Shown piece by piece: positions 9,345 to 16,936 of a stretch of 64,000 bases of DNA. The stretch's first letter is position 1, and every line of letters begins with the position of its first letter. Source of the stretch: Acetobacter ghanensis (GTDB lineage: Bacteria; Pseudomonadota; Alphaproteobacteria; Acetobacterales; Acetobacteraceae); NCBI RefSeq assembly GCF_001499675.1, contig NZ_LN609302.1, positions 404,896 through 468,895 on the forward strand. The letters run 5' to 3'. Made by a program: the position numbers and the translations under genes. The notes beneath the pieces were generated by a model. The model had not been told where the DNA came from, did not search any database, and worked only from the letters and a program-made list of their open reading frames with translations.

Positions 9345-10036
9345 TATGATACGACCTTGACCAGTCTGGAAAGAATTTCTGGAAAGTCAGACAGTTTGTC
9401 TATTCTTTCGACCCCTTTCCAATCAGGTATCGCCTTGCCCGGCTCACGCAGCATAACACAGGCCATGCCAGCATTAACAGCCGCTCTGGCTCCGGGGTCA
9501 CTATCTTCCAGCACCACACATTCGTAAGGCTGAACACCTTCCGCTTCTGCAGCCTTAAGATACACATCCGGCCGGGGTTTAGGTGTGCCCATATCCCGCG
9601 CTGAATGAATACGCCCATCAAAGTAAGGCGTAAGCTCGGTCACTGCAAACTTTACATCCATTTCCTCGCAAGAGGAGTTGGACGCAACCCTTACGGGAAT
9701 CCCCAGTTCTTTCACGGCATCCAGCATGGCATGTACGCCAGAAATGGGTTCAACACCCTCCTTCATGGCAGCCACAAAACGCTGCTGCATTGTGGGCTCC
9801 CATTGGGGGCCAAGCTTTTTGCCCGCGTGCTGTTCGATCATAGGTTGAATGGTTGCCAGGGACATACCAGAAAAAGTCTGGACGGCCAGATTATCTGGCA
9901 CGTCCCACCCAGCATCCCGCGCCGCCTGAGCACACAGGCGGCAGCAGGCTTCCTCGCTATCAACCAGCACACCATCACAGTCAAAAATAACCAGTTTAAG
10001 CGGTCCACGAAAAACCTGTGAGAGTGCTGATGGCAT
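9344..10036 (-). CDS. HAD-superfamily hydrolase (subfamily IA phosphatase)
   Basis: The motif I signature DCDGVLVDS is at residues 19-27 with both catalytic aspartates. Motif II (VRVASNSS) and the Asp of motif IV (VVLEDSDPGARAA) follow. The helical cap between motifs I and II fits beta-phosphoglucomutase/CbbY/Gph-like phosphatases acting on small phosphorylated metabolites. Substrate cannot be told. It lies between hemE and hemJ with stop/start overlaps on both sides, so expression is tied to heme synthesis, though a direct heme role is not established. Confidence 0.88.
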   Translation of the reverse strand: MPSALSQVFRGPLKLVIFDCDGVLVDSEEACCRLCAQAARDAGWDVPDNLAVQTFSGMSLATIQPMIEQHAGKKLGPQWEPTMQQRFVAAMKEGVEPISGVHAMLDAVKELGIPVRVASNSSCEEMDVKFAVTELTPYFDGRIHSARDMGTPKPRPDVYLKAAEAEGVQPYECVVLEDSDPGARAAVNAGMACVMLREPGKAIPDWKGVERIDKLSDFPEILSRLVKVVS

Positions 10037-11115
10037 CAGGCTGTTTCCCGCACTGTCCGCACAAGATCGGCCACATGCTCAACTGGTGTTTGAGGCAGAA
10101 CACCATGCCCAAGGTTAAATACATGGGCACGCCCTCGTCCTGCTTCACGCACACGCAGGGCCTCACGTCGCATGGCTTCGCCCCCAGCAAGTACAGCCAC
10201 AGGGTCCAAATTCCCCTGTAGTCCCAGAGTCTGGGGGACCATATCGCGCACAATGGCCATATCAGCCCCTGTATCCAGCGCCAGCACATCTACCCCGGTT
10301 TCACGCGCATATTCAGCAGCCATAACACCGGCAAGACGCGGAAAACCGATAACGCGAACATGCGGGTAACGGGATTTGATGGTCTGAACAATCTGCCGGC
10401 TGGGCTGGATAACGTGACGGCGGAATTCAGACGGCGGAAGAAGCCCGGCCCATGAATCAAACAGCATGACGGCTTCAGCACCGGCTTCAATCTGGGCGCA
10501 AAGATAAGTTGCCGTTGTTTCCGTCAACAGGGCCATAAGCCGATCAAAAAGAGCAGGTTCGGAAAAAGCCATGTTCCGCGTTACAGAAAACTCACGCGAT
10601 CCACGCCCTTCTACCATGTAGCAGGCAACGGTAAACGGCGCGCCGGTAAAGCCGAGCAAAGTTGTTGCGCCCGGTTTGGCAACACCAATGCTGTCTGGTC
10701 CATCCACGGCCTTGCGCAACCGGGACAAGGTCTCAATTACAGGGGCGGTGGCCTCGGCAATGCGGGCGGGGTCCAGTGCGTTCAGGTCCTGTTCAGAACG
10801 AATGGCGCCCAGAACGGGGCCTGTGCCTTCCACAAACTCCAAAGACTGACCCATGGCCCATGGCAGAATCAAAATATCGGAGAACAGGATGGCCCCATCC
10901 ATGCCAAACCGGCGGATAGGTTGCAGGGTTAGTTCTGTTGCAATGTCCGGTGTCATGCAACGGGTCAGAAAATCCGCCTGAGCACGCATGGCGCGGAATT
11001 CAGGCAGGAACCGCCCGGCCTGTCTCATCAACCACATCGGAGGGGGCCAGAGAGCTTCTCCATTGAGACTTCTGAGCAGACGTTTGGCGGAGGGAATATG
11101 TGTTTGCGTTGTCAT
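10036..11115 (-). CDS. hemE: Uroporphyrinogen decarboxylase
   Basis: Converts uroporphyrinogen III to coproporphyrinogen III. The N-terminal signature PMWLMRQAGR, the downstream GMDGAILFSDIL and GFTGAPFTVACYM segments and a length of 359 aa are typical. The frame opens 45 bp upstream, but the ATG starting MTTQTHIPSAKRLLR fits the family. It is the first gene of hemE-HAD-hemJ and faces away from the proposed oriC, as hemE does in Caulobacter and relatives. Confidence 0.97.
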   Translation of the reverse strand: MTTQTHIPSAKRLLRSLNGEALWPPPMWLMRQAGRFLPEFRAMRAQADFLTRCMTPDIATELTLQPIRRFGMDGAILFSDILILPWAMGQSLEFVEGTGPVLGAIRSEQDLNALDPARIAEATAPVIETLSRLRKAVDGPDSIGVAKPGATTLLGFTGAPFTVACYMVEGRGSREFSVTRNMAFSEPALFDRLMALLTETTATYLCAQIEAGAEAVMLFDSWAGLLPPSEFRRHVIQPSRQIVQTIKSRYPHVRVIGFPRLAGVMAAEYARETGVDVLALDTGADMAIVRDMVPQTLGLQGNLDPVAVLAGGEAMRREALRVREAGRGRAHVFNLGHGVLPQTPVEHVADLVRTVRETA

Positions 11116-11483
11116 GAGCAGAAGTCCTGCACGTCTTTGTCTGCGCTGTCCACGTCCCACTTCCTATAAAAAAAGAAAGAAAAAGGTTTGATGAAGTATG
11201 AGGGTACTGTTGATAACGGGGTACCCGGCATTCCAAAAATGTACCCCACCTTTCCCACAGTGTGTACAGATTGAAGACCCTTGCAAAACAAAGGATTTTT
11301 GAAGTTATCCAGAAAACATCCAACACCCCCTGTGTACAACTCACCGGTTCATGAGAGTTGCAAGTTGTGCCCGGTACTCGGTACGGCCATGTTCTGAACT
11401 CCGTACAATCCACATGTACCCCGGTACTAAGGATAGTACTCACAGCCCCTTTTTTGACCAGTACCTGAAAGAGACTCGCTCCC
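11116..11483. other. oriC: Candidate chromosomal replication origin (oriC)
   Basis: Non-coding 368 bp between divergent hemE and maf. In Caulobacter and several other alphaproteobacteria oriC lies beside hemE. Seen here: an A-rich stretch at 11168-11187, and 9-mers one mismatch from the DnaA box or its complement at 11208-11216 (TGTTGATAA), 11305-11313 (TTATCCAGA) and 11332-11340 (TGTGTACAA). A weaker one is at 11406-11414 (CAATCCACA). Two perfect parS sites and parAB lie within 10 kb. A perfect TTATCCACA is absent and I could not compute GC skew, so this rests on position and imperfect boxes. It may also hold the hemE and maf promoters. Confidence 0.65.
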
Positions 11484-11499
11484 GTGACCGATTTAGTAC
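11204..11499. repeat. Cluster of 13 GTAC palindromes
   Basis: GTAC begins at 11204, 11221, 11241, 11264, 11334, 11374, 11381, 11403, 11416, 11424, 11436, 11461 and 11496. Thirteen copies in 296 bp compares with about 1.2 expected at equal base frequencies. Several are longer: CCGGTACT twice, GTACCCC twice, TGTGTACA twice, and the 10-bp palindrome TTAGTACTAA at the last site, inside the first codons of maf. Spacing is irregular, so this is neither a tandem nor a CRISPR array. Confidence 0.85.
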
Positions 11500-12116
11500 T
11501 AATGCCGACTCTAATACAGAACAGAGCAGATAAACTGCTTTTAGCCAGTGGATCATGGACCAGACGGCGTATTCTGGAAAATGCAGGACTGGTCTTTGAG
11601 GTTGAAGCGTCACCAGTGGATGAGGCTCCGCTGAAGCAGGAAGGACGGCAGAAAAACTGGTCAGCCGATGTGGTGGCTCTGCGTCTGGCAGAAGCCAAGG
11701 CTCTGTCGATCAAAAAACAGGATACAATTGTGATCGGGGCCGACCAGATGCTGACATGCGGTGCAGACTGGTATGACAAGCCAGAGGGGCTGGCAGGTGC
11801 ACGGCAGCAGCTGCTTCAGCTCAGAGGAAAAACGCATGTCCTGCATACAGCAGTTGTGCTGTGCCAGAATGGGCATGTTCTCTGGCGTCATGTTGCCCAA
11901 CCCACGCTGACCATGCGCATGTTCTCACATTCTTTTGTGGATGCTTATCTGGCTATGGAGGGAGAAGCCTGTCTGGGTTCTGTCGGGTCTTACAGGCTGG
12001 AGGGGCCGGGCATACAACTCTTTGCCACTATAGAAGGGGATGCGTTTGCCATTCAGGGTTTGCCCTTATTGCCCCTTATTGCAGCCTTGCGGGATATGAA
12101 AGTGCTGCCAGATTAA
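11484..12116 (+). CDS. maf: Maf-family nucleotide pyrophosphatase
   Basis: Maf/YceF/YhdE family; these hydrolyse dTTP/UTP or modified nucleoside triphosphates to monophosphates as house-cleaning enzymes. The N-terminal motif LLLASGSWTRR and the DTIVIGADQML segment are visible; length is about 204-210 aa. The GTG starts the frame; an ATG six codons on (11502) is an alternative start. It diverges from hemE across the proposed origin. In many alphaproteobacteria maf is followed by aroE, coaE and dnaQ; here a tRNA follows instead. Confidence 0.9.
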   Translation: MTDLVLMPTLIQNRADKLLLASGSWTRRRILENAGLVFEVEASPVDEAPLKQEGRQKNWSADVVALRLAEAKALSIKKQDTIVIGADQMLTCGADWYDKPEGLAGARQQLLQLRGKTHVLHTAVVLCQNGHVLWRHVAQPTLTMRMFSHSFVDAYLAMEGEACLGSVGSYRLEGPGIQLFATIEGDAFAIQGLPLLPLIAALRDMKVLPD

Positions 12117-12214
12117 AAATAGGGGTTGTCAGCGTTTTGAGGAGGTTGTAAGAGGCTCAACACACGCAGCGGGACTGTTGCAAAACAGAACCAGACAGTG
12201 TGTGACAGAACAGT

Positions 12215-12290
<76 letters not shown>

Positions 12291-12454
12291 GTTCTTCTTC
12301 CCAAAAAAATGCGATGAAATTGCGACTGTTAAAAAACAGTAGCCAGCATTTTTAGGGATATTGCCTTTTTTCAGACATATCCGGATGCCACAGTCTTTGG
12401 CAGGCAAGGCGTTAGGCGCTTTGCACATGGTATTTATGAAGCGAAGGCTGAATA

Positions 12455-12997
12455 ATGAAAAAAGCATTGCTGGCAACAACACTGGTTATGGGTCTTGCGG
12501 CCTTCTCCGGAGCCGCTGCCCGGGCTGATGAGGCCTCTTCCACCGTTGGTGCCCCTCCCCCTCCGCCGCCAGAATGTGGCTGCATGCACCATGGACCGGG
12601 GCCGGGTGGACATATTCTTAAGCTGGATGGCATTAAGCTGACTTCGGACCAGAAGAAAAAGATCAAGGCGATTTTGGATGCTAACCGTCCGGAAGACCCC
12701 AAAGCTGGCATGGAGCAGACGCGTGCTCTGCAGGAGCAGATACGCACCGTTATGACAACGCCGGGGCCGGTTGATCAGGCCAAATTGCAGGATCTGGAGC
12801 AGCAGATTAGCGCGGTGCACACACAACATGCGCTGCATAAGTTGCAGGTCGAAGCCCAGATTCATGATGTGCTGACTAAAAAGCAGCTTAAGCAGATTGC
12901 TGAGCAGCCGGACCATCCGCCTGGCCCGCCGCCGGCATGTGGTGGCAAAATGCCTCCGCCGCCGTCTGAGGCTGGCCAGAGCGCCAAGCCTGAATAA
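12455..12997 (+). CDS. Periplasmic Spy/CpxP-like protein (LTxxQ type)
   Basis: 180 aa. A signal peptide (MKKALLATTLVMGLAAFSG...ARA) ends near residue 24. A polyproline/Cys-His-rich linker (PPPPPPECGCMHHGPGPGG) follows, then an alpha-helical core with the motif LTSDQKKKIKAIL at about 61-73, matching the LTxxQ motif of Spy/CpxP/Zra chaperones or metal sensors, and a Pro-rich tail with one Cys. Cys and His near both ends could bind metal. Assignment is by motif and architecture only. A strong terminator follows. Confidence 0.7.
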   Translation: MKKALLATTLVMGLAAFSGAAARADEASSTVGAPPPPPPECGCMHHGPGPGGHILKLDGIKLTSDQKKKIKAILDANRPEDPKAGMEQTRALQEQIRTVMTTPGPVDQAKLQDLEQQISAVHTQHALHKLQVEAQIHDVLTKKQLKQIAEQPDHPPGPPPACGGKMPPPPSEAGQSAKPE

Positions 12998-13012
12998 CAA
13001 GGTTAGAAGAGA

Positions 13013-13045
13013 GGGCTGCCGGTTTATTCCGGCAGCCCTTTTTTT
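13013..13045 (+). terminator. Rho-independent terminator
   Basis: GGGCTGCCGG and CCGGCAGCCC form a perfect 10-bp stem with a 6-nt loop followed by seven T. It ends the Spy-like gene. Confidence 0.95.
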
Positions 13046-13143
13046 GATTTACGTTGACTGAGCGGGAGTTACCCGGTTTTAGGGAGTGGACAAATACCGG
13101 AGGGCGCGAGAAGAGTGAGTATTCCTCCCCTGGTATTGATGAG

Positions 13144-14376
13144 ATGACTGTCCCTTCCGCGTCCCATGCGTCTTCTTTCCCATTTCGGCTGATTTTTCTT
13201 TTAGGGCTGGTAACGGCCATAGGGCCGCTGGCAACAGATATGTACCTGCCAGCCTTTCCTTCAGTCGAACATGATCTGGGTGGTGGTGCTGGATCGGCGC
13301 AGTTTACGCTTGGCGCTTGGTTTTTAGGGCTGGCGTTTGGCCAGTTTTCGCAAGGTCCCCTTTCTGACCGTTTTGGGCGTAAAGCCCCACTGGTTATTGG
13401 CCTTGGTGTGTATGTGCTGGCTTCTGCCGGGTGTGCGCTTGCCAGTAACTACCATCTGTTCTGTCTGTTTCGGTTTATTGGCGCCTTTGGTGGATCAGCC
13501 GGGGCGGTTATTCCGCGCGCCATTGTGCGGGATGTCGCAACAGGCAAAAAAGGTGCGCATATTATGGCGCAGCTCACACTGGTTTTTGGTGTTATGCCTG
13601 TTCTGGCCCCCGGTATGGGAAGCCTTGTTCTTAAATTTGGTGACTGGCGCTGGATCTTCTGGATTGGTGCATTGTACGGTGTGGCGGCAATTGTGGGTAT
13701 TCTGGTCATGTTGCCCGATACGCTGGCAGTTGCGAAGCGTATCCGCTTTCGGCCAGTGGAAATACTCTGGCGTTATCAGGGGATTCTGCGCGAGCCAGTC
13801 TTTTTTTCTAATGCGCTGATCACAACATTTTCCACTTTTGTCATGTTTGCCTATCTGGGAAGTGCGCCTGTTCTGTTTGAGCAGACATTACATTTCTCTG
13901 CTGGAGCATTCGGGCTGTTCTTTGGAGCAAATGCCGCAGCTTTTATTCTGGGCACCCAGATCAACGGTCGGCTTATACACCGTGTGTCCATGCCCGCTTT
14001 GCTGGAGGGGGCCATTCTATGGGCCTTTGCACTTGGGTGTGTGTTTGTTGCTTTGGCGGTGTCGGGCGTGGTGGGAGTTGCTCATCCGTGGCTGACCTGT
14101 ACCTTTATTGTAGGGATAACGGGTGCTCTGGGGTTTATTGGCCCCAATGGCACGGTCATGTCTTTTTCCCGGCATGGGCATCATGCAGGCAGCGCATCTG
14201 CCCTGCTCGGTACCATGCAGTTCAGCTTTGGCTCGTTGAGCAGTGTGCTGGTGGGGTTGTTGCCCGGCGGAGGGGCTATTCCCACAGCCGTGGGAATGAT
14301 GACTGGCGTGCTGGGTATGGCCATAGGCGATCTTCTACGCCGTAGAACATCTGACCAGCACGAGACAGAAGACTAA
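13144..14376 (+). CDS. MFS multidrug efflux transporter, Bcr/CflA family
   Basis: Twelve-TM drug:H+ antiporter of the Bcr/CflA type. TM1 ends in the family signature GPLATDMYLPAFP, and the motif-A loop GPLSDRFGRKAPL follows TM2. About 410 aa from the chosen start. The frame opens at a TTG 90 bp upstream, but those residues (MTERELPGFREW) are polar and unlike the family, so the ATG at MTVPSASHAS is preferred. Substrate cannot be inferred; Bcr relatives export bicyclomycin, chloramphenicol or sulfonamides. Confidence 0.9.
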   Translation: MTVPSASHASSFPFRLIFLLGLVTAIGPLATDMYLPAFPSVEHDLGGGAGSAQFTLGAWFLGLAFGQFSQGPLSDRFGRKAPLVIGLGVYVLASAGCALASNYHLFCLFRFIGAFGGSAGAVIPRAIVRDVATGKKGAHIMAQLTLVFGVMPVLAPGMGSLVLKFGDWRWIFWIGALYGVAAIVGILVMLPDTLAVAKRIRFRPVEILWRYQGILREPVFFSNALITTFSTFVMFAYLGSAPVLFEQTLHFSAGAFGLFFGANAAAFILGTQINGRLIHRVSMPALLEGAILWAFALGCVFVALAVSGVVGVAHPWLTCTFIVGITGALGFIGPNGTVMSFSRHGHHAGSASALLGTMQFSFGSLSSVLVGLLPGGGAIPTAVGMMTGVLGMAIGDLLRRRTSDQHETED

Positions 14377-14386
14377 AAACCAGATC

Positions 14387-14788
14387 TTATTTGGTTTTCT
14401 GTGTCTGACTGTCGTCCTGCTTGCCATAAACGGCTTGAGCCTGTGGCGTAATGGTGTGCCCGTTATCCGTACGCATGGGGCCCGCAGAGCCGCCGCCATC
14501 ATACATGGGGGGCAGGACTTCGTAGTGGTCTTCGGGTTTGGGAGGTGTGTCAGGCTTTTTTATGCCTGCGGCTTCCTGCGCGGCTTCAAGTTTTTCCTGC
14601 CGTTCAACGTCTCTTTGCGCTGCCCGTGCCTCGGCTGGTGCGGCCTCGGGTAAAAAACGACCGGGCCGTTCCGGCGGGAGATCAATATTGTCTCCCTCAA
14701 TCATATGGTGGCAGCCTGCAAGAAGTGGGGTCAGCAGGAGCAGACGACCAAGGAGTGAGCTGTGTTTTTTTCCCAAAAGCATGGGCAT
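14387..14788 (-). CDS. Hypothetical lipoprotein
   Basis: 133 aa with a lipobox LLAGC (acylated Cys near residue 26) after a basic, hydrophobic signal. The mature part is short, polar and Glu/Ala/Pro-rich with an EARAAQRDVERQEKLEAAQEA helix, possibly coiled coil. No family recognised. It converges with the Bcr-type pump gene only 10 bp away. Confidence 0.65.
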   Translation of the reverse strand: MPMLLGKKHSSLLGRLLLLTPLLAGCHHMIEGDNIDLPPERPGRFLPEAAPAEARAAQRDVERQEKLEAAQEAAGIKKPDTPPKPEDHYEVLPPMYDGGGSAGPMRTDNGHTITPQAQAVYGKQDDSQTQKTK

Positions 14789-14816
14789 ATCCGAGGCAGA
14801 GGGAAAAAAGCGTTAA

Positions 14817-15002
14817 TCAGCCTTCAATACGGCGGGCTTCGTCCGGCAGCATAACGGGAATGCCATCAAGAATAGGAAACGCCAGACCAGCTTTTTCGCT
14901 GATCAGCTCATTGGTTTGCGCATTAAAAACCAGCGGGCCTTTGGTTACCGGGCAGACCAGAATGGACAGAAGGCGCGGGTCAAGCGGTGCTGTATCGGAC
15001 AT
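14817..15002 (-). CDS. Trm112 family protein (UPF0434)
   Basis: Small protein of about 61 aa with the family layout [14 protein letters not shown] ... [18 protein letters not shown]. Bacterial UPF0434/YcaR proteins resemble the Trm112 methyltransferase activator. The first zinc-ligand Cys is present (ILVCPVTKG), but the usual second Cys (CPxCKG) is replaced by Thr-Lys, as in many YcaR proteins. The ATG at [10 protein letters not shown] is preferred over one five codons upstream. It follows the LON-domain gene. Confidence 0.88.
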   Translation of the reverse strand: MSDTAPLDPRLLSILVCPVTKGPLVFNAQTNELISEKAGLAFPILDGIPVMLPDEARRIEG

Positions 15003-15026
15003 AAAAACGGTTCCCACATCATATAG

Positions 15027-15667
15027 TCAGGAAGGAGGGCCTTCCTGTTCAGGACCGGACAGGTCTAGCAGTGTTTGCAGGACCCGCACACGGTCTGTCA
15101 GATTTTCTGCATCCAGCAATGCCTGTTTTTCCGCCGGAGGAAAAGGACAGATCATGGGTAAAGTAACCAGAAGCAGGCTATCATCCATCTGTTCTATCAG
15201 GGACCAGCGGGCATTCAGCCCTTTTTTTGAAAATAATGCTTGAGCGAGTTCAAAAGCTGGGCACGGTTAAACGGTTCGGATGGAATTTCATTCAGGTCTC
15301 CCGCAAAGGAAGACACATCAATACGCGCAAGCCGGTAACCCCGGCGCAGACCCGTTTCCCGCAGGAGGCGGAAGCGTAACAGGCCGGTCAGGGTAACGGC
15401 ATAGGTGCCATCGGCCCGTTCGGTCATGGAGGTCAGGCGGCCAAGGCAACCAATGGAATAAAGGGGTGGTGCCTCATTACCTTCGTCCTCATCCTCCTGC
15501 CAGCGGGGCTGGATCAGGCCGATAAGCCGGTTGGATGCCAGAGCATCTTCCACCAATGCAATGTAGCGGGGCTCGAACACATTAAGCGGTAGTTTGCCTC
15601 TGGGTAAAAGCAGAACACCACTGAGCGGAAAAAGCCCCACTTCGGGTGGAATATCCGCAAGGGTCAT
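15027..15667 (-). CDS. LON peptidase substrate-binding domain protein, split by a -1 frameshift
   Basis: Stand-alone LON N-terminal domain protein (DUF/PF02190 type) of unknown role. Frame 1 runs from about MTLADIPPEVGLFPLSGVLLLP to HYFQKKG and stops at TGA 15217-15215. The -1 frame then continues with family sequence (GLNARWSLIEQMDDSLLLV, MICPFPPAEKQALLDAENL) to a TGA at 15029-15027. The junction is A AAA AAG GGC TGA, an exact slippery heptamer in the correct phase at 15227-15221. A missing A in an A8 run would give the same picture. The start is uncertain: the frame is open further upstream through the end of cnoX, and a TTG at 15736 is possible. Confidence 0.8.
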
Positions 15668-15743
15668 GTCCCCCAGCCGCGGAATGCGGCGGGGGACATC
15701 GTCATCATCAGAAAAAGGTGGGGAGACGCTAGGCAAGGTCGGA

Positions 15744-16700
15744 TCAGGAGAACAGGAGGGATGAGAGCCGACGGCGGGATACGGCTGTGGCGGGGTCTTC
15801 GTTCCCCCATGCTTCAAAAAAGCGCAGGAGTTGCTGGCGGGCGGCACCATCTTTCCAACCACGATCCACTTTGATGATGTGGAGCAGTTCGTTCGCGGCT
15901 TCCTCCCGTTTGCCTGCGGCATTCAGGGCTGTGGCCAGCTCGCAGCGGGCCTCATAATCTTCCGGGTTGGCGGCTAGGCGTGCGCGGATGCCTTCCATGG
16001 CTTCTGCTGCCTGGCGGCCTTCCTTCTTCAGCTCAAGCGCCGCGCGGGCACCAGCCACTTCCGGGGCATTGGTAATTTTTTCGGGCACATCAGCCAGCGC
16101 GGCTGCTGCGGCTTCCTCATCATCAAGTGCTAGCATGGCGCGGATCAGCCCCGCCCATGCTTTGGGGTTTTCCGGCTCTTCACCAATGACGGTGGAATAC
16201 ATGGCTGCGGCTTCTGCCGGGCGTCCGGTTTCCATGGCAACATCGGCTTCGTGCAACTGCTCTGTGGCCGGTAGAATGCCGCCCCCACTGGCTTTGAGCA
16301 GGGTTTCTATAAATTTTTTGACTTCGCTTTCAGGCAGCGCACCCTGGAACATATCCAGAATCTGCCCTTTCCAGAAGGCAGCCACCAGCGGGATGGACTG
16401 GAGCGGCAGACCTGCCTGTGCAAGCTGGCCAGCCAGTGCACGGTTGGCTTCAATATCAATTTTAACCAGCCGCACCTTACCCTTGGCGGCTTTAACAACT
16501 TTTTCCAGAACGGGGGTCAACTGTTTGCAGGGGCCACACCATTCCGCCCAGAAGTCCACCAGAACGGGCACGTTCCGGCTGGCTTCTATAACGTCCTGCA
16601 TAAAGGTTGCCTGCGTGCCGTCGGTAATCACAGCTGCCGCGCCGGAGCCGCCAAAACTGTTGTCCGAACCCGGGGCTGGCTGACCGATCAGATGCTCCAT
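15744..16700 (-). CDS. cnoX: Thioredoxin-TPR protein CnoX (YbbN)
   Basis: Chaperedoxin family: an N-terminal thioredoxin fold with the active-site motif WCGPC (about residues 54-58) after [14 protein letters not shown], then TPR-like helices ([51 protein letters not shown]). CnoX guards substrates from overoxidation and hands them to GroEL/DnaK. Unlike E. coli, the CxxC is intact, so redox activity is likely. 318 aa, slightly longer than usual. It diverges from uvrA and precedes the LON-domain gene, a common alphaproteobacterial pairing. Confidence 0.9.
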   Translation of the reverse strand: MEHLIGQPAPGSDNSFGGSGAAAVITDGTQATFMQDVIEASRNVPVLVDFWAEWCGPCKQLTPVLEKVVKAAKGKVRLVKIDIEANRALAGQLAQAGLPLQSIPLVAAFWKGQILDMFQGALPESEVKKFIETLLKASGGGILPATEQLHEADVAMETGRPAEAAAMYSTVIGEEPENPKAWAGLIRAMLALDDEEAAAAALADVPEKITNAPEVAGARAALELKKEGRQAAEAMEGIRARLAANPEDYEARCELATALNAAGKREEAANELLHIIKVDRGWKDGAARQQLLRFFEAWGNEDPATAVSRRRLSSLLFS

Positions 16701-16870
16701 CTGGTTTTGTTCCTCAAATTTCTGTCACGCAGGCAAAACAGTGCCTACCGTGCTTTTGGTCACAGTACATCACTTGTGTCTGTAAATGGTCAATCATGTT
16801 TGCAAGCGCAATGGTCAGAATGGCGGGGCAGGCCATTTTGCATACCCATGGCTGCCGTGTGTTTCATGGA

Positions 16871-16918
16871 TTGCATAGGAGTGGATTAAAGCGCCATAAT
16901 AGAGGACAAAACAGGAAC
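16871..16918 (+). promoter_or_regulatory. uvrA promoter with LexA-like operator
   Basis: TTGCAT at 16871-16876 and CATAAT at 16895-16900 are spaced by 18 bp. The 15-mer GGACAAAACAGGAAC at 16904-16918 is one mismatch from the alphaproteobacterial LexA form GAAC-N7-GAAC. Its central AAAACAG is identical to a motif in the same place at recA. It ends 18 bp before the uvrA ATG. Confidence 0.55.
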
Positions 16919-16936
16919 GGCGGCAGAGAATTTTCC

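Noticed and set aside
11204..11499. GTAC cluster considered as a CRISPR array or iteron set
   Set aside because: Core is only 4-10 bp and spacing is irregular from 7 to 70 bp, so neither direct CRISPR repeats nor regular iterons.
11000..11779. 259-codon minus-strand open frame across hemE start, the origin gap and maf
   Set aside because: It overlaps three better-supported elements, has no recognisable domain and reads mostly antisense or non-coding sequence.
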